From Massilia eurypsychrophila (GTDB lineage Bacteria; Pseudomonadota; Gammaproteobacteria; Burkholderiales; Burkholderiaceae_D), in NCBI RefSeq assembly GCF_002760655.1, contig NZ_PDOC01000006.1, positions 1-64,000 on the forward strand: a stretch of DNA of 64,000 nt, read 5' to 3'. The notes beneath the pieces were generated by a model, which saw only the letters and a list, made by a program, of their open reading frames with translations, made no database searches and had not been told where the DNA came from. The translations under genes and the position numbers were made by a program. Shown here one piece after another: positions 37,210 through 46,878 of this stretch (position 1 is its first letter; each line of letters opens with the position of its first letter).

Positions 37210-38322
37210 TCAGGCGCCCGGCTTGGCGAGATATCCGGTCACTTCGAGGTCGAAACCTGTCATCGACGGCATCTTGCGCGGGCTGGCCAGCAGTTGCATC
37301 TTGCCCACGCCAAGGTCCTTCAGGATCTGGGCGCCGATGCCGTAGGTGCGCAAGTCCATGCTGGCGGCGCGGCCGGCCGGCTTGAGCGCCGGCGTGTCGA
37401 GCGCGGCAAAGTGGGCAAACAGCTGGTCGGCCGATTCGCCGCAATTGAGCAACACCATCACGCCGCGTTCGGACTGCTTGATCGCCTGCATCGCCGACGC
37501 CATCGTCCACGAGTGCGTCGTGGCGCGGCTTTCCAGCAAGTCGAGGATCGAGACCGGCTGGTGCACGCGCACCAGCGACTCCAGGTTCGGCGCCAGTTCG
37601 CCATGCACCATCGCCAAGTGCGCCGAGCCGCTCGGCGTGTCGCGGAAAGCGACCAGGCGGAATTCGCCAAACTCGGTGTTGACCTGGCGCTCGGCCACGC
37701 GTTCGACCAGGCACTCGTTCTGCCCGCGGTAATGGATCAGGTCGGCAATGGTGCCGATCTTCAGCTTGTGTTCCCTGGCAAACTCGAGCAGGTCCGGCAG
37801 GCGCGCCATGGTGCCGTCGTCGTTCATGATCTCGCAGATCACCGACGCCGGCGTCAGGCCGGCCATCTCGGTCAGGTCGCAGCCGGCTTCAGTGTGGCCG
37901 GCGCGCATCAGCACGCCGCCCTTGACGGCCTTGAGCGGAAAGATATGGCCGGGCTGCACGATGTCGGACGGCTTGGCGCCCTTGGCGACGGCCACCTGCA
38001 CCGTCTTGGCGCGGTCGGCGGCCGAGATGCCGGTGGTGACGCCTTCGGCGGCCTCGATCGAAACGGTGAAATTGGTGCCAAACGAGGTGCCGTTACGCGA
38101 CGTCATCATGCCGATGTCGAGCTGGTCGCAGCGCTCTTCGGTGAGCGTCAGGCAGATCAGGCCGCGCGCATGCTTGGCCATGAAATTGATGGCCTCGGGC
38201 GTGACGAAATCGGCGGCCAGCACCAGGTCGCCCTCGTTCTCGCGGTCTTCCTCGTCGACCAGGATGACCATCCGGCCTGCGCGCAGTTCGGCAACGATTT
38301 CCTGGGTGCTGGAGATAGACAT
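37210..38322 (-). CDS. ribB: dihydroxybutanone phosphate synthase with degenerate GTP cyclohydrolase II domain
   Basis: A 370-residue RibBA-like protein. The RibB half (about 1-200) is intact, with DEEDRENEGDLVLAADFVTPE, HTEAGCDL and the acidic/His catalytic residues. The RibA-like half (about 205-365) lacks the zinc-binding Cys triad: where active enzymes have GSLRCDCG, this protein reads LLESRATTHSWT. This matches RibBX-type proteins, in which the second domain is not a functional cyclohydrolase. I start it at ATG 38322, with AGAGGAA upstream, not the longer frame from 38355. Supplies the four-carbon unit for ribH next door. Confidence 0.93.
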   Translation of the reverse strand: MSISSTQEIVAELRAGRMVILVDEEDRENEGDLVLAADFVTPEAINFMAKHARGLICLTLTEERCDQLDIGMMTSRNGTSFGTNFTVSIEAAEGVTTGISAADRAKTVQVAVAKGAKPSDIVQPGHIFPLKAVKGGVLMRAGHTEAGCDLTEMAGLTPASVICEIMNDDGTMARLPDLLEFAREHKLKIGTIADLIHYRGQNECLVERVAERQVNTEFGEFRLVAFRDTPSGSAHLAMVHGELAPNLESLVRVHQPVSILDLLESRATTHSWTMASAMQAIKQSERGVMVLLNCGESADQLFAHFAALDTPALKPAGRAASMDLRTYGIGAQILKDLGVGKMQLLASPRKMPSMTGFDLEVTGYLAKPGA

Positions 38323-38553
38323 ATGGGATTCCTCTGGGACGGGCGAGTTGCGCAATCCGCTATTTTAAAGGATTTGGCGGCATCCCACCGGCTAAACGCT
38401 GCCGCAGTTCAACTCATCGGCAGCGAAATTCGTCGGGCCGCCCGGAAACATTGCTGATAGACTAATCATCTCGACCATTCGGAACCCGGCCGTTCGCCCG
38501 TACAATGCGCCATCGCGCGCCTTCTTGCGGCCACTCCTATTCTACTCGTCCCG

Positions 38554-41376
38554 ATGACCAAGAAAAATCTCCTCACCACCGTATGTCTGGCAGCTTCCCT
38601 GCTGCTGCACGCTTCCGCGGCGCTGGCCGCCATCCGGCTGTCCGACCCGATCCCGGTCGGCCCGCAAGTGAAGGTGGGGAAGCTGCCCAACGGGCTCACT
38701 TACTACATCCAGAAAAACGGCAAGCCCGAAAAGAAGCTCGAACTGCGCCTGGTGATCAAGGCCGGCTCGGTGCTCGAAGACGACGACCAGCAGGGCCTCG
38801 CCCACTTCCTCGAGCACATGGCCTTCAACGGCTCGACCAACTTCAAGAAGCACGAACTGATCTCGTACTTGCAGTCGATCGGCGTCAAGTTCGGCGCCGA
38901 CCTGAATGCGTACACCAGCTTCGACGAGACGGTCTACATCCTGCCCATCCCGACCGACAGCAGCGAGAACGTGCGCAAGGGCTTCCTGGTGCTGCAGGAC
39001 TGGGCCCAGGGCATGACCCTGAACCCGGACGACATCGACAAGGAGCGCGGCATCGTGCTCGAAGAGGCGCGCCTCGGCAAAGGCGCCGACGACCGCATGA
39101 GCAAGGTGCTGCTGCCGAAGTTCTTCAACGGCTCGCGCTACGCGCAGCGCCTGCCGATCGGCCAGGAAGCGGTACTGAAAAACTTCAAGCACGACGCCGT
39201 GCGCCGCTTCTACCGCGACTGGTATCGCCCCAACCTGATGGCGGTGGTGGTGGTCGGCGACATCGAGCCGGCCGCCGCCGAGAAGCTGGTCAAGGCGCAC
39301 TTTTCAGGCCTGAAAAATCCGCCGCGCCCGCGCGCGCGCCAGCCGGTGCGCATCCCGACCCTGTCGAACACCGAGGCGGTGGTCGTCACCGACAAGGAGG
39401 CATCGGGAAACACCGTCACGATCCGCTATCCGGTCCAGGAAGCGCGCGACCGCGATACTTTTGCCGACTACCGCGAAAAGCTGATCCAGTCGCTGTTCGC
39501 CTCGATGATGAGCCAGCGGCTGCAGGAAATGGCGCAGCAGGCCGAGCCGCCGTTCATGGCCGCCAGCAGTTCGCTGTCGCGCATCACCCCGCGCTACGAA
39601 GCGTATGAGCTGAACGCGGCGCTCGGCAAGGGCGGCGCGGCGCCGGCGATCGACGCGCTGGTGCAGGAAAACCAGCGCGCGCGCCAGTTCGGCTTCAGCG
39701 CGCAGGAACTCGAACGCGTCAAGAAAAACCTGATGCGCACCATGGAACGCGCCCACAGCGAGCGCGATAAAACCAACTCGCGCGTCTACGCCGCCGAATA
39801 CATCCGCAACTTCCTGCAGCAGGAATCGATCGCCGGCATCGAGAACGAATACCGCTACGTGCAAGAGCTCGTGCCCGGCATTAGCGTCGATGAAGTTAAC
39901 CGCTTCGCGCGCAAGACGATCCCGGTCGACACCTCGATGCTGGTGGCGTACTCCGGCTCGGACAAGGCCGAAACGCCGGCGCCGACCGGCCCGCAGCTGC
40001 TGGCCTGGACCGGCGCCGCCGCCAGGGTCAAGGTCGCCGCGCGCGAAGAAAAGCCGGTCGCCGATTCGTTGATGGCAAAGCTGCCGACCGCCGGCAGCAT
40101 CGTCGGCGAAGTCGAGGACAAGGCGCTTGGCCTGACCACGCTGACGCTGTCGAACGGCGTCAAGGTCATCCTCAAACCGACCGACTTCAATAACGACCAG
40201 GTGATCCTGAGCGCCGACCGCTTCGGCGGCCAGACCCTGTTTGCCGAAGCCGACATCCTCAACGCGCGCTACGCCAGCGCGGTCGTCACAACGATGGGCC
40301 TGGCCGACATGTCCTTGCAGGAGATGCGCAAGGTCCTGGCCGGCAAAGCCGCCTCGGTCAGCGTCGGCCTCGGCCAATACGCCGACAATATCCTGGCCAG
40401 CTCAGGCACGGCCGACGTCGAGACCATGCTGCAGATGCTGTACCTGAAGTTCACCACCGTGCGGCGCGACGAGGACTTGTACAAGTCCTTCCTGGGCAAG
40501 CAGGTGGAGAGCGCGCGCAACGTCATGGCTCAGCCGGAGGCGGTGTTCCAGGACACCCTGATCTCGACCCTGTACAACAACAATCCGTGGATCGCGCGGC
40601 CGCCGCGGCCGGACGACTTTTCGAAGCTGAGCCTCGATCGCAGCATCGCCATTTTCAAGGAACGCTTCAGCAGCGCCAAGGGCATGACCTTCATCGTGGT
40701 CGGCAGCTTCGACAAAGCCAGGATCCGGCCGCTGATCGCCACCTACCTGGCCAGCCTGCCGACCACCGATCTGCCCATCGGCTACAAGGACGTCGGCGTG
40801 CGCCCGGTGACCGGCGTGGTCAAGAAAGAGGTGTACGCCGGCTCGGAAGCGAAGAGCCATGTCTCGCTCACCTTCCACGGCGACGCCGTGTACTCGCGCG
40901 AAGAAGCGCTGCGCCTTCGCGTGCTGATGGACGTGATGAACATCCGCATCACCGATATCCTGCGCGAGAAGCTCACGCTGATCTACGGCGGCGGCATGGG
41001 CGGCACCGTCAGCAAGATCCCGTACGGCAGCTATTCGATCGGCGTGTCGCTGCCGACCGGGCCGGCCAACGTCGACAAGGTGATCGCCGCGACCTTTGCC
41101 GAGATCGCGCAGATGAAGGAACAGGGGCCGGCCGCGGCCGACCTCGACAAGGTCAAGCAGAACCTGCTGCAGACGCACCGCCGCTCGATTCGCGAGAACG
41201 GCTACTGGCTGTCGTACCTGAAGCTGACGGCGCTGCAGGACTATGAGCCGGATTCGATTTTGACGTACGAACAGCGGCTGGCGGCGGTGTCGGCGAACGA
41301 CCTGAAGGAAGCGGCCAGGCGCTACTTCGACCTGAACAACTACGTGCAGCTGGTGCTGTACCCCGAAAAGAAATAG
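38554..41376 (+). CDS. M16 family zinc peptidase, secreted
   Basis: A 940-residue periplasmic or surface peptidase with a signal peptide (about 1-25, LLLHASAALA). It has two tandem M16 modules, each of two related domains. The inverzincin motif HFLEH (in GLAHFLEHMAFNGS, about residue 85) supplies the zinc ligands and catalytic Glu; the second module lacks it, as in pitrilysin-type proteins. It starts in the divergent gap from the ribB gene and ends near a terminator hairpin. Confidence 0.93.
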   Translation: MTKKNLLTTVCLAASLLLHASAALAAIRLSDPIPVGPQVKVGKLPNGLTYYIQKNGKPEKKLELRLVIKAGSVLEDDDQQGLAHFLEHMAFNGSTNFKKHELISYLQSIGVKFGADLNAYTSFDETVYILPIPTDSSENVRKGFLVLQDWAQGMTLNPDDIDKERGIVLEEARLGKGADDRMSKVLLPKFFNGSRYAQRLPIGQEAVLKNFKHDAVRRFYRDWYRPNLMAVVVVGDIEPAAAEKLVKAHFSGLKNPPRPRARQPVRIPTLSNTEAVVVTDKEASGNTVTIRYPVQEARDRDTFADYREKLIQSLFASMMSQRLQEMAQQAEPPFMAASSSLSRITPRYEAYELNAALGKGGAAPAIDALVQENQRARQFGFSAQELERVKKNLMRTMERAHSERDKTNSRVYAAEYIRNFLQQESIAGIENEYRYVQELVPGISVDEVNRFARKTIPVDTSMLVAYSGSDKAETPAPTGPQLLAWTGAAARVKVAAREEKPVADSLMAKLPTAGSIVGEVEDKALGLTTLTLSNGVKVILKPTDFNNDQVILSADRFGGQTLFAEADILNARYASAVVTTMGLADMSLQEMRKVLAGKAASVSVGLGQYADNILASSGTADVETMLQMLYLKFTTVRRDEDLYKSFLGKQVESARNVMAQPEAVFQDTLISTLYNNNPWIARPPRPDDFSKLSLDRSIAIFKERFSSAKGMTFIVVGSFDKARIRPLIATYLASLPTTDLPIGYKDVGVRPVTGVVKKEVYAGSEAKSHVSLTFHGDAVYSREEALRLRVLMDVMNIRITDILREKLTLIYGGGMGGTVSKIPYGSYSIGVSLPTGPANVDKVIAATFAEIAQMKEQGPAAADLDKVKQNLLQTHRRSIRENGYWLSYLKLTALQDYEPDSILTYEQRLAAVSANDLKEAARRYFDLNNYVQLVLYPEKK

Positions 41377-41419
41377 GGACGCGCGACTGCTGGACGATGA
41401 TGTGCCAGGAGCACCAAAG

Positions 41420-41449
41420 AAAACGCCGCGAACATGACGCGGCGTTTTT
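41420..41449 (+). terminator. bidirectional terminator between the M16 gene and ribE
   Basis: AAAACGCCGCG / CGCGGCGTTTTT hairpin with a 7-base loop, between two convergent genes. Confidence 0.9.
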
Positions 41450-41469
41450 GCTTCCAGCGAACCGTTTGA

Positions 41470-42090
41470 CTATGCCTTTTGCACCGACAGCATCCGCTCG
41501 ACGTAGCGCGCAATCAGGTCGATCTCGAGATTGACCCGGCTGCCGGCGCGCAGGTGCTTGAGCGTCGTGACCGAAATCGTGTGCGGGATCAGGTTGATCG
41601 AGAAGCGGCACACGCCGCCGTCGATATCCTGGACCCGGTTCACCGTCAGCGACACGCCATTGACCACCACCGACCCTTTAAATGCCAGGAACTTGGCCAG
41701 CTCGCGCGGCGCATCGATGACCAGCTCCCACGATTCGCCGACCGCCTCGAACCGGTGCACGATGCCCAGTCCATCGACGTGGCCCGACACCAGGTGGCCG
41801 CCGAGGCGCTCGGCCAGGGTCAGCGCCTTTTCGAGATTGACTTCGCCGATGGCATCGAGCCCTGCGGTGCAGTTGAGGCTCTCGCGCGAGACGTCGACGC
41901 TGAATGCGGACGCCGTCTTTTCGACCACGGTCATGCAGGCGCCGTTGATGGCGATCGAGTCGCCCAGCGCGACGTCGTCCAGCGACAGCGGGCCGGCGTC
42001 GATGTCCAGGCGCACGCCCGCTTCGAGGCCGCCAGCGAGCGGTTGGACCGAACTGATTTTTCCTACGGCGGCGACAATTCCAGTAAACAT
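41470..42090 (-). CDS. ribE: riboflavin synthase alpha chain
   Basis: A 206-residue riboflavin synthase with two lumazine-binding barrels. MFTGIVAAVGKI at the start and the GACMTVVE / GVSLTVNRV blocks are characteristic, as is the VSGHVDG motif. It dismutates lumazine into riboflavin. It starts 12 bases after ribD on the same strand. Confidence 0.97.
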   Translation of the reverse strand: MFTGIVAAVGKISSVQPLAGGLEAGVRLDIDAGPLSLDDVALGDSIAINGACMTVVEKTASAFSVDVSRESLNCTAGLDAIGEVNLEKALTLAERLGGHLVSGHVDGLGIVHRFEAVGESWELVIDAPRELAKFLAFKGSVVVNGVSLTVNRVQDIDGGVCRFSINLIPHTISVTTLKHLRAGSRVNLEIDLIARYVERMLSVQKA

Positions 42091-42102
42091 GCGGCGTACT
42101 TC

Positions 42103-43200
42103 CTAAATATGGGGGATTCTTGCAAGGATACGCAAGTCTTCTCCAACCTGCTTGACCTCGTGGAATTTGAGCCGCTGACGCAGCTCCAGCGACTGCAGCG
42201 GCCCGATAGCGAACATGCCTTGCGCGTCGCCGATCAGGCTGGGCGCCAGGTACACCAGCAGCTCGTCGACGCAGCCCTCGCGGATCAGCGAACCGTTCAG
42301 CTTGGCGCCGGCTTCGACGTGCACCTCGTTGATCTCGCGCCGTCCCAGTTCGCGCATCAGCGCCGGCAGGTCGACCTTGCCGGCGTCGTTGGGCAGCATG
42401 ATGACTTCATGGCCGGCTGCGCGCAGGGCCGCTTCCTTCGCCGGATTGGCGCTGGCCGCGACGATCCAGCTGGCGGCGCCAGCCAGCACGCGCGCGTCGA
42501 GCGCGATGTCGAGGTTGCTGTCGACGATCACGCGGCGCGGCTGGCGCGGCGTGTCGATGCCGCGCACGGTCAGTTGCGGATCGTCGGCCTTGACGGTGCC
42601 GATGCCGGTCAGGATGGCGCAGGCGCGCGCGCGCCAGGCGTGGCCGTCGGCGCGCGCTTCGGGCCCGGTAATCCACTGGCTTTCGCCGCTGTGCAGCGCC
42701 GTCATGCCGTCAAGGCTGGCCGCCGCCTTCAGGCGCACCCACGGCAGGCCGCGCCGCATGCGCGAGAAGAAGCCGATGTTCATTTCGTAGGCCTGCTCGG
42801 CCAGCACGCCGGAGGCGACCGCGATGCCGGCCGCCTTCAGCCTGGCCAGCCCCTGCCCGGCCACCAGCGGATTCGGGTCTTCCATCGCCGCCACCACCCG
42901 GCCAAGGCCGGCGCGCACCAGCGCGTCCGAACACGGCGGCGTGCGGCCATGGTGGTTGCACGGCTCGAGCGTGACGTAGGCGGTGGCGCCGCGCACGTCG
43001 TTGCCGCGCGCGGCGGCGTCGCGCAGCGCCTCGATCTCGGCGTGCGCCTGGCCGGCCGGCTGCGTGTGGCCGGCGCCGATCACCGCGCCGCCCTGCACGA
43101 TCACGCAGCCGATGCGCGGATTGGGCGCGGTGATGAACATGCCGCGGGCGGCCCATTCCAGCGCCAGCGTCATGCCATCGGTGTCGTTCAGTATTTGCAC
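42103..43200 (-). CDS. ribD: bifunctional riboflavin biosynthesis deaminase/reductase
   Basis: A RibD of about 365 residues. The N-terminal deaminase has PNPRIGCVIV, HAEIEAL and the zinc motif PCNHHGRTPPC; the C-terminal half is the NADPH-dependent reductase (RLKAAASLDGMTAL, TGIGTVKADDPQLTVRG). The long open frame runs on to 43551, but that upstream part is a shadow of the pseudopilin gene. I prefer a GTG start at 43200, which keeps the NDTDGM helix; an ATG at 43173 is possible. It follows the minor pilin genes closely. Confidence 0.93.
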   Translation of the reverse strand: MQILNDTDGMTLALEWAARGMFITAPNPRIGCVIVQGGAVIGAGHTQPAGQAHAEIEALRDAAARGNDVRGATAYVTLEPCNHHGRTPPCSDALVRAGLGRVVAAMEDPNPLVAGQGLARLKAAGIAVASGVLAEQAYEMNIGFFSRMRRGLPWVRLKAAASLDGMTALHSGESQWITGPEARADGHAWRARACAILTGIGTVKADDPQLTVRGIDTPRQPRRVIVDSNLDIALDARVLAGAASWIVAASANPAKEAALRAAGHEVIMLPNDAGKVDLPALMRELGRREINEVHVEAGAKLNGSLIREGCVDELLVYLAPSLIGDAQGMFAIGPLQSLELRQRLKFHEVKQVGEDLRILARIPHI

Positions 43201-43222
43201 GGTCGTCTTGTCGGTTGGTGAA

Positions 43223-43777
43223 TCAGGGATCGTCGCCGCCGCAGCTGGCGCCGTCGCGCGCCGGATCGCAGATGCGCGCGCGGCCCAGCATGTTGATCTT
43301 GATGCGCCGGCGCTGCTGGCCCATCGCCAGCGACAGCGTGCCCCAGCGCGCCGCCAGGCTGCTGGTATCGGAACAGCTGCGACCCATACTATTATAAGCA
43401 AGATAGGCCGCGCCCTGTTGGCTCGAAAATGCGCCGTCGACGGCGATACCCGGCGCCAGCGGCTCGTGCCGCATGATGACCTCCTCGGCGCCGCCGGGCC
43501 GGCGGTCGCCATCCGCGTCGACGAACACCACCCAGCCGCCGCTCCAGTCAACGGCCGCGCTGTCGGCAGGCACGAGCATCACCTTGCGCCCGCGCGCGAT
43601 CGCCTGCGTGCGGGCCAGGTCGATGGCGCCGAACAGGTCGCCGACCGCCGCCTTCAGCTGTTGCGACCGGATCATCTGGCGCAGGTCGGGCAGCGCGACG
43701 CTCATCGTCACCGCCGCAATCGCCAGCACGACCGCCAGTTCCACCAGCGTGAAGCCGCGCCGGCGCCGGGTGCTCAT
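43223..43777 (-). CDS. fimT: GspH/FimT-type minor pseudopilin
   Basis: A 184-residue type IV pilin-like protein with a short leader and the prepilin site RRRRGFTLVELAVVLAIAAVT (cleavage after G). FimT-type minor pilins prime pilus assembly and can bind DNA. Its ATG overlaps the stop of the pilE-type gene by 4 bases (43774-43777). The C-terminus has several Cys residues. It is the last pilin gene before ribD. Confidence 0.9.
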   Translation of the reverse strand: MSTRRRRGFTLVELAVVLAIAAVTMSVALPDLRQMIRSQQLKAAVGDLFGAIDLARTQAIARGRKVMLVPADSAAVDWSGGWVVFVDADGDRRPGGAEEVIMRHEPLAPGIAVDGAFSSQQGAAYLAYNSMGRSCSDTSSLAARWGTLSLAMGQQRRRIKINMLGRARICDPARDGASCGGDDP

Positions 43778-44226
43778 GGCCAGCAGCGGCCGGACGGTCC
43801 GCTGGCGCTGCGTTCACCGGCGCTGTTGAGCGTGAGCGTTTCGCAGTCGGCGTCGCGGAAATTGGCGTCGACCTTGGCGGTGCCTGGCGTGGCCAGCACC
43901 TCGACGCACTGCGACAGCTCGCGGCCAGGGCAGGCGCGCGCACTCAGTTCGTACGCGCTGCCGGCCGCGGCGCCGCCGGAATACCACTTGAAGCGCTTTT
44001 CCTGCGCGTCGCTCGACTCGGACGAAAAGCCGATGTAGGTGTTGGCGCGCGTGTAGAAGCGCTCCTGCTGCTGGATCGTCTCGATCAGCGCGATCTGCCC
44101 TTCCAGCCGGCGCGTCTTGGTGACGAAGCCGGCGTAGCTCGGATAGGCGATGGCGGCGAGTATCACCACGATCGCCAGCACGACCAGCACCTCGACCAGC
44201 GTAAATCCGCGCTCGGGCTTCATCAC
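43774..44226 (-). CDS. pilE: PilE-type minor pilin
   Basis: A 150-residue prepilin with cleavage motif MMKPERGFTLVEVLVVLAIVVILAAIAYPSY. The C-terminus contains Cys residues and a SGPSGRCWP ending typical of PilE-like minor pilins in this order. It starts 6 bases after the PilX-PilY1 gene and overlaps fimT. Confidence 0.92.
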   Translation of the reverse strand: MMKPERGFTLVEVLVVLAIVVILAAIAYPSYAGFVTKTRRLEGQIALIETIQQQERFYTRANTYIGFSSESSDAQEKRFKWYSGGAAAGSAYELSARACPGRELSQCVEVLATPGTAKVDANFRDADCETLTLNSAGERSASGPSGRCWP

Positions 44227-44232
44227 TTTCCT

Positions 44233-46878
44233 TTACTTGGTGGCGGCTTCGTGCAGTTCCTGCCAGTTGGCCACTTCGCGCCAACTGACGCGGCCAGCCG
44301 GCACGCCGATGTCGACTTGCTCTACCTCAGGCGCACCGCCGTCGGCCTGCAGGTGAACGACGCCAAGCTTGCGGGTCACGCGCGCGGCGCCAGTTGGCGT
44401 GGGCGCGGCGCTGATGGCGCTCAGTTGCAGAATGACCGGAAGCGGGCCTTTCCTCTTCTTCCCTGTTGAATTGCCGCCAAGCGCCGCGCCGCTGCTGTCG
44501 AATGCGAATCCATACAGCGTATCGAGCATGTAGGTACGGGTCGACGGGCCGGCGCAAGGATCGGCGCCTGGAATGACCGTGCTGACAAGGACTGTGCGGC
44601 CCGCCACAACAGGGCTGGCGCCGAGCCGCTCGCCATCGGTCGACGAATAGGGAAAGTCGAAATACCATCCCTTCCTGGCGCGCGGCCCGGTGTAGTCGAA
44701 TTCATCGCCGTCGATGGTGTAGGTCTCATCGCCCGACAGCGTGCGGCGCACCAGTTCGCTGCGCCCGTTCACCATTTCCGGCGGACTGGCCGCGCTGTCC
44801 TTCACCGCGTAGAACGACTGCACGGCGAAATTGGCCGTCTGCCCGTCCTGGCTGCCGGTGCCGAACAGGATCAGGTAGCCGCCGCCAGGCGCAAACACCG
44901 CCTGCGGCGCATGGCTGATCGGCTGGCGCCGGCCTTCGTCGTCGCGCGCCTCGAACAGCGGCCCGATGGAAAACGGCAGCTTGCTCAGGTCGAAGCGCCA
45001 CATCGTGCCGTGCGAGTCGCCGGCGTAGGCATAACGCACGCTGCCATCGCTGGCCCGCACCAGCCCTGGCTGGCCGAGCGCGTTTGCCAGGCCGGGGACG
45101 GCCGGGATCACATCGAGCTTGTAGTAGTTGATGTCGCGCTGCCAGCGCTCGGTGGCCGGTTTGTCCAGCGCCAGCAGGAACAGCGCGCCATCCGGTCCGG
45201 CCTCGGCGCCGCTCGCGACCACCGCAAAATAGCGGTACTGCGGCGCCGATTCCTTGATGCCGACCTTGATCCTGGCGATCAGCGGCGCGAGGCCGACGTG
45301 GCCGATGGCAGGGTCGTCGCGCTCGGTGAACTCCCACAAGGCGCGCTCGCCGCCCTCGAACGCGGCAGGGTCGCTGACATCGAGCGCGAACACGCCGCGC
45401 GCGCCCATGCCCATGCCCGACACCAACACCGAGCGCCAGCGATCGCCCAGCAGTGCCTCGGCCTGGCCTGCGCTGGCGTCGACGTAGGGGCGGTGACGGT
45501 AGCCCGGGTCGCTCAGCTGGCCGAGCACGGGCAGCAGCGCGTTGGGGATGTAGGCGAACAGTTCGGCGCCGTCGCGGGCATCGAACGCATGCAGCATGCC
45601 GTCGTTGGCGCCGAGGTAGACCGCCTCGACGCGGCGCCTGTAGCGCGCATGAAAGGCATCGTAGCCCGGTCCCGCCACCGCAGGCGATGGCGCGCCGACG
45701 AAGAGCGGCGTGCTGTGAATGGTGTCGCCGAGGACGCCGGCGCGGCGGCGGAATACGCCGTCCGGCTGGCCGATCTCGCGCCCCCGCTCTCCGCGCAGGA
45801 ACGCCACCCGGTCTGCGCCAAGCCCGCCGGCATCGAGCCAGCCACGTTCTTCGTTGGCCAAAGCGTCCCATTCGAATGGGACGCTGGCGGTTGATTCGTC
45901 CGCGTTGCGCAGCAGCGTGTAGATCTTGCGCTCTTGCGGGGATGGCCGCGGCGTGGGACTTCCCGTCAGCACGGCGCCCGCCTCCCACAGCGGTGTGCCG
46001 TCGATCGAGACCGTGCCGTCCGCACCAACGGCCAACCCGCGCGAAGTCAGTTGGCCGGTCCAGGTTACATCGTCGAAGCTTGATTCGAGCAGCACGCCAG
46101 ATCCATTGCCGCGCACGGCGACCGCGGAGCGGCCGGGGCGTTGCCCTGGCTGAAGCGGCGTGGCCGCGGCGCGCATGCACGCTGTCGGGCTTATCCTGCC
46201 TGCCCGACTAGGAGTAGCGGTCGCGCCGGCTACGTCTCGCTGGCCGGGCAGCGCGTCCGCGGGGCGTCTCAACCCCTGCGCCGCGGACGGGCCTGTCGCC
46301 ACCACCTTGCGGTAGAACGACTGCAGCACCACGTGCGTGCTGGGACGAACGCCGAATCCGATCGCGGTGACGCGATAGACGTTGGCAGTCAGCTGGCCGG
46401 CGCCCTCGCCGGCGCGCCCCAGCGGCATCAGTTCGATGACATAGCGCGGCGCCCTGCCCGGCAGCGCGCCGCCGCCAGTGGGCAGCGCGGCGCCGGTGAA
46501 TTGTCCATACGGGACGGCGGCATCGGTTGCGCCGGACAGGTTCACCATGTGCCAGGCCGGCGCAGCCTGCGCGTACGCGCATAATCCGAGGTTGTCCTGC
46601 CCTCGCCCGCAGCCGTCGGCAAAGCCCAGCGCGCTGCCGCCGGCGAACAGCGCGGCGCGCGCAGACACCGGATTGGCGCCGCCTTCGATGTCGCGCTCGG
46701 CGTCGGCAAGGCCGGCCTCCGCTGCCTGGAAGGCGATGTGGCGGTCGCGTTCACTGCGCGCCGATTTCTCGGCATTGAGCGCGGTGTGCGCCGCCGCCAG
46801 GCCGACGATCGTGATCGCCACCAGCACGAACAGCGCCGTCATCAACGCAGCGCCGCCGGCGCGCCCAGCGCGCCTCAT
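44233..46878 (-). CDS. PilX-PilY1 fusion protein (type IV pilus)
   Basis: An 881-residue reading frame begins with a PilX minor pilin (residues 1-192; hydrophobic helix LMTALFVLVAITIVGLAAAHTALNAE) and continues without a stop through a 60-residue linker into the C-terminal beta-propeller of PilY1 (about 260-881; SSFDDVTWTGQL, FLRGERG, VLGDTIHSTPLFVG, DARDGAELFAYIPN, YAGDSHGTMWRFDL). PilY1 normally is a separate protein of about 1000 residues with a signal peptide and an N-terminal part that is missing here. The ATG at 46878 overlaps pilW by 4 bases. Either a true fusion or a compact remnant. A stretch upstream of 46878 in this frame is only a shadow of pilV/pilW. Confidence 0.85.
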   Translation of the reverse strand: MRRAGRAGGAALMTALFVLVAITIVGLAAAHTALNAEKSARSERDRHIAFQAAEAGLADAERDIEGGANPVSARAALFAGGSALGFADGCGRGQDNLGLCAYAQAAPAWHMVNLSGATDAAVPYGQFTGAALPTGGGALPGRAPRYVIELMPLGRAGEGAGQLTANVYRVTAIGFGVRPSTHVVLQSFYRKVVATGPSAAQGLRRPADALPGQRDVAGATATPSRAGRISPTACMRAAATPLQPGQRPGRSAVAVRGNGSGVLLESSFDDVTWTGQLTSRGLAVGADGTVSIDGTPLWEAGAVLTGSPTPRPSPQERKIYTLLRNADESTASVPFEWDALANEERGWLDAGGLGADRVAFLRGERGREIGQPDGVFRRRAGVLGDTIHSTPLFVGAPSPAVAGPGYDAFHARYRRRVEAVYLGANDGMLHAFDARDGAELFAYIPNALLPVLGQLSDPGYRHRPYVDASAGQAEALLGDRWRSVLVSGMGMGARGVFALDVSDPAAFEGGERALWEFTERDDPAIGHVGLAPLIARIKVGIKESAPQYRYFAVVASGAEAGPDGALFLLALDKPATERWQRDINYYKLDVIPAVPGLANALGQPGLVRASDGSVRYAYAGDSHGTMWRFDLSKLPFSIGPLFEARDDEGRRQPISHAPQAVFAPGGGYLILFGTGSQDGQTANFAVQSFYAVKDSAASPPEMVNGRSELVRRTLSGDETYTIDGDEFDYTGPRARKGWYFDFPYSSTDGERLGASPVVAGRTVLVSTVIPGADPCAGPSTRTYMLDTLYGFAFDSSGAALGGNSTGKKRKGPLPVILQLSAISAAPTPTGAARVTRKLGVVHLQADGGAPEVEQVDIGVPAGRVSWREVANWQELHEAATK

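Noticed and set aside
43201-43551. Upstream extension of the ribD frame
   Set aside because: It covers the FimT-type pseudopilin gene in a different frame and has no RibD similarity.
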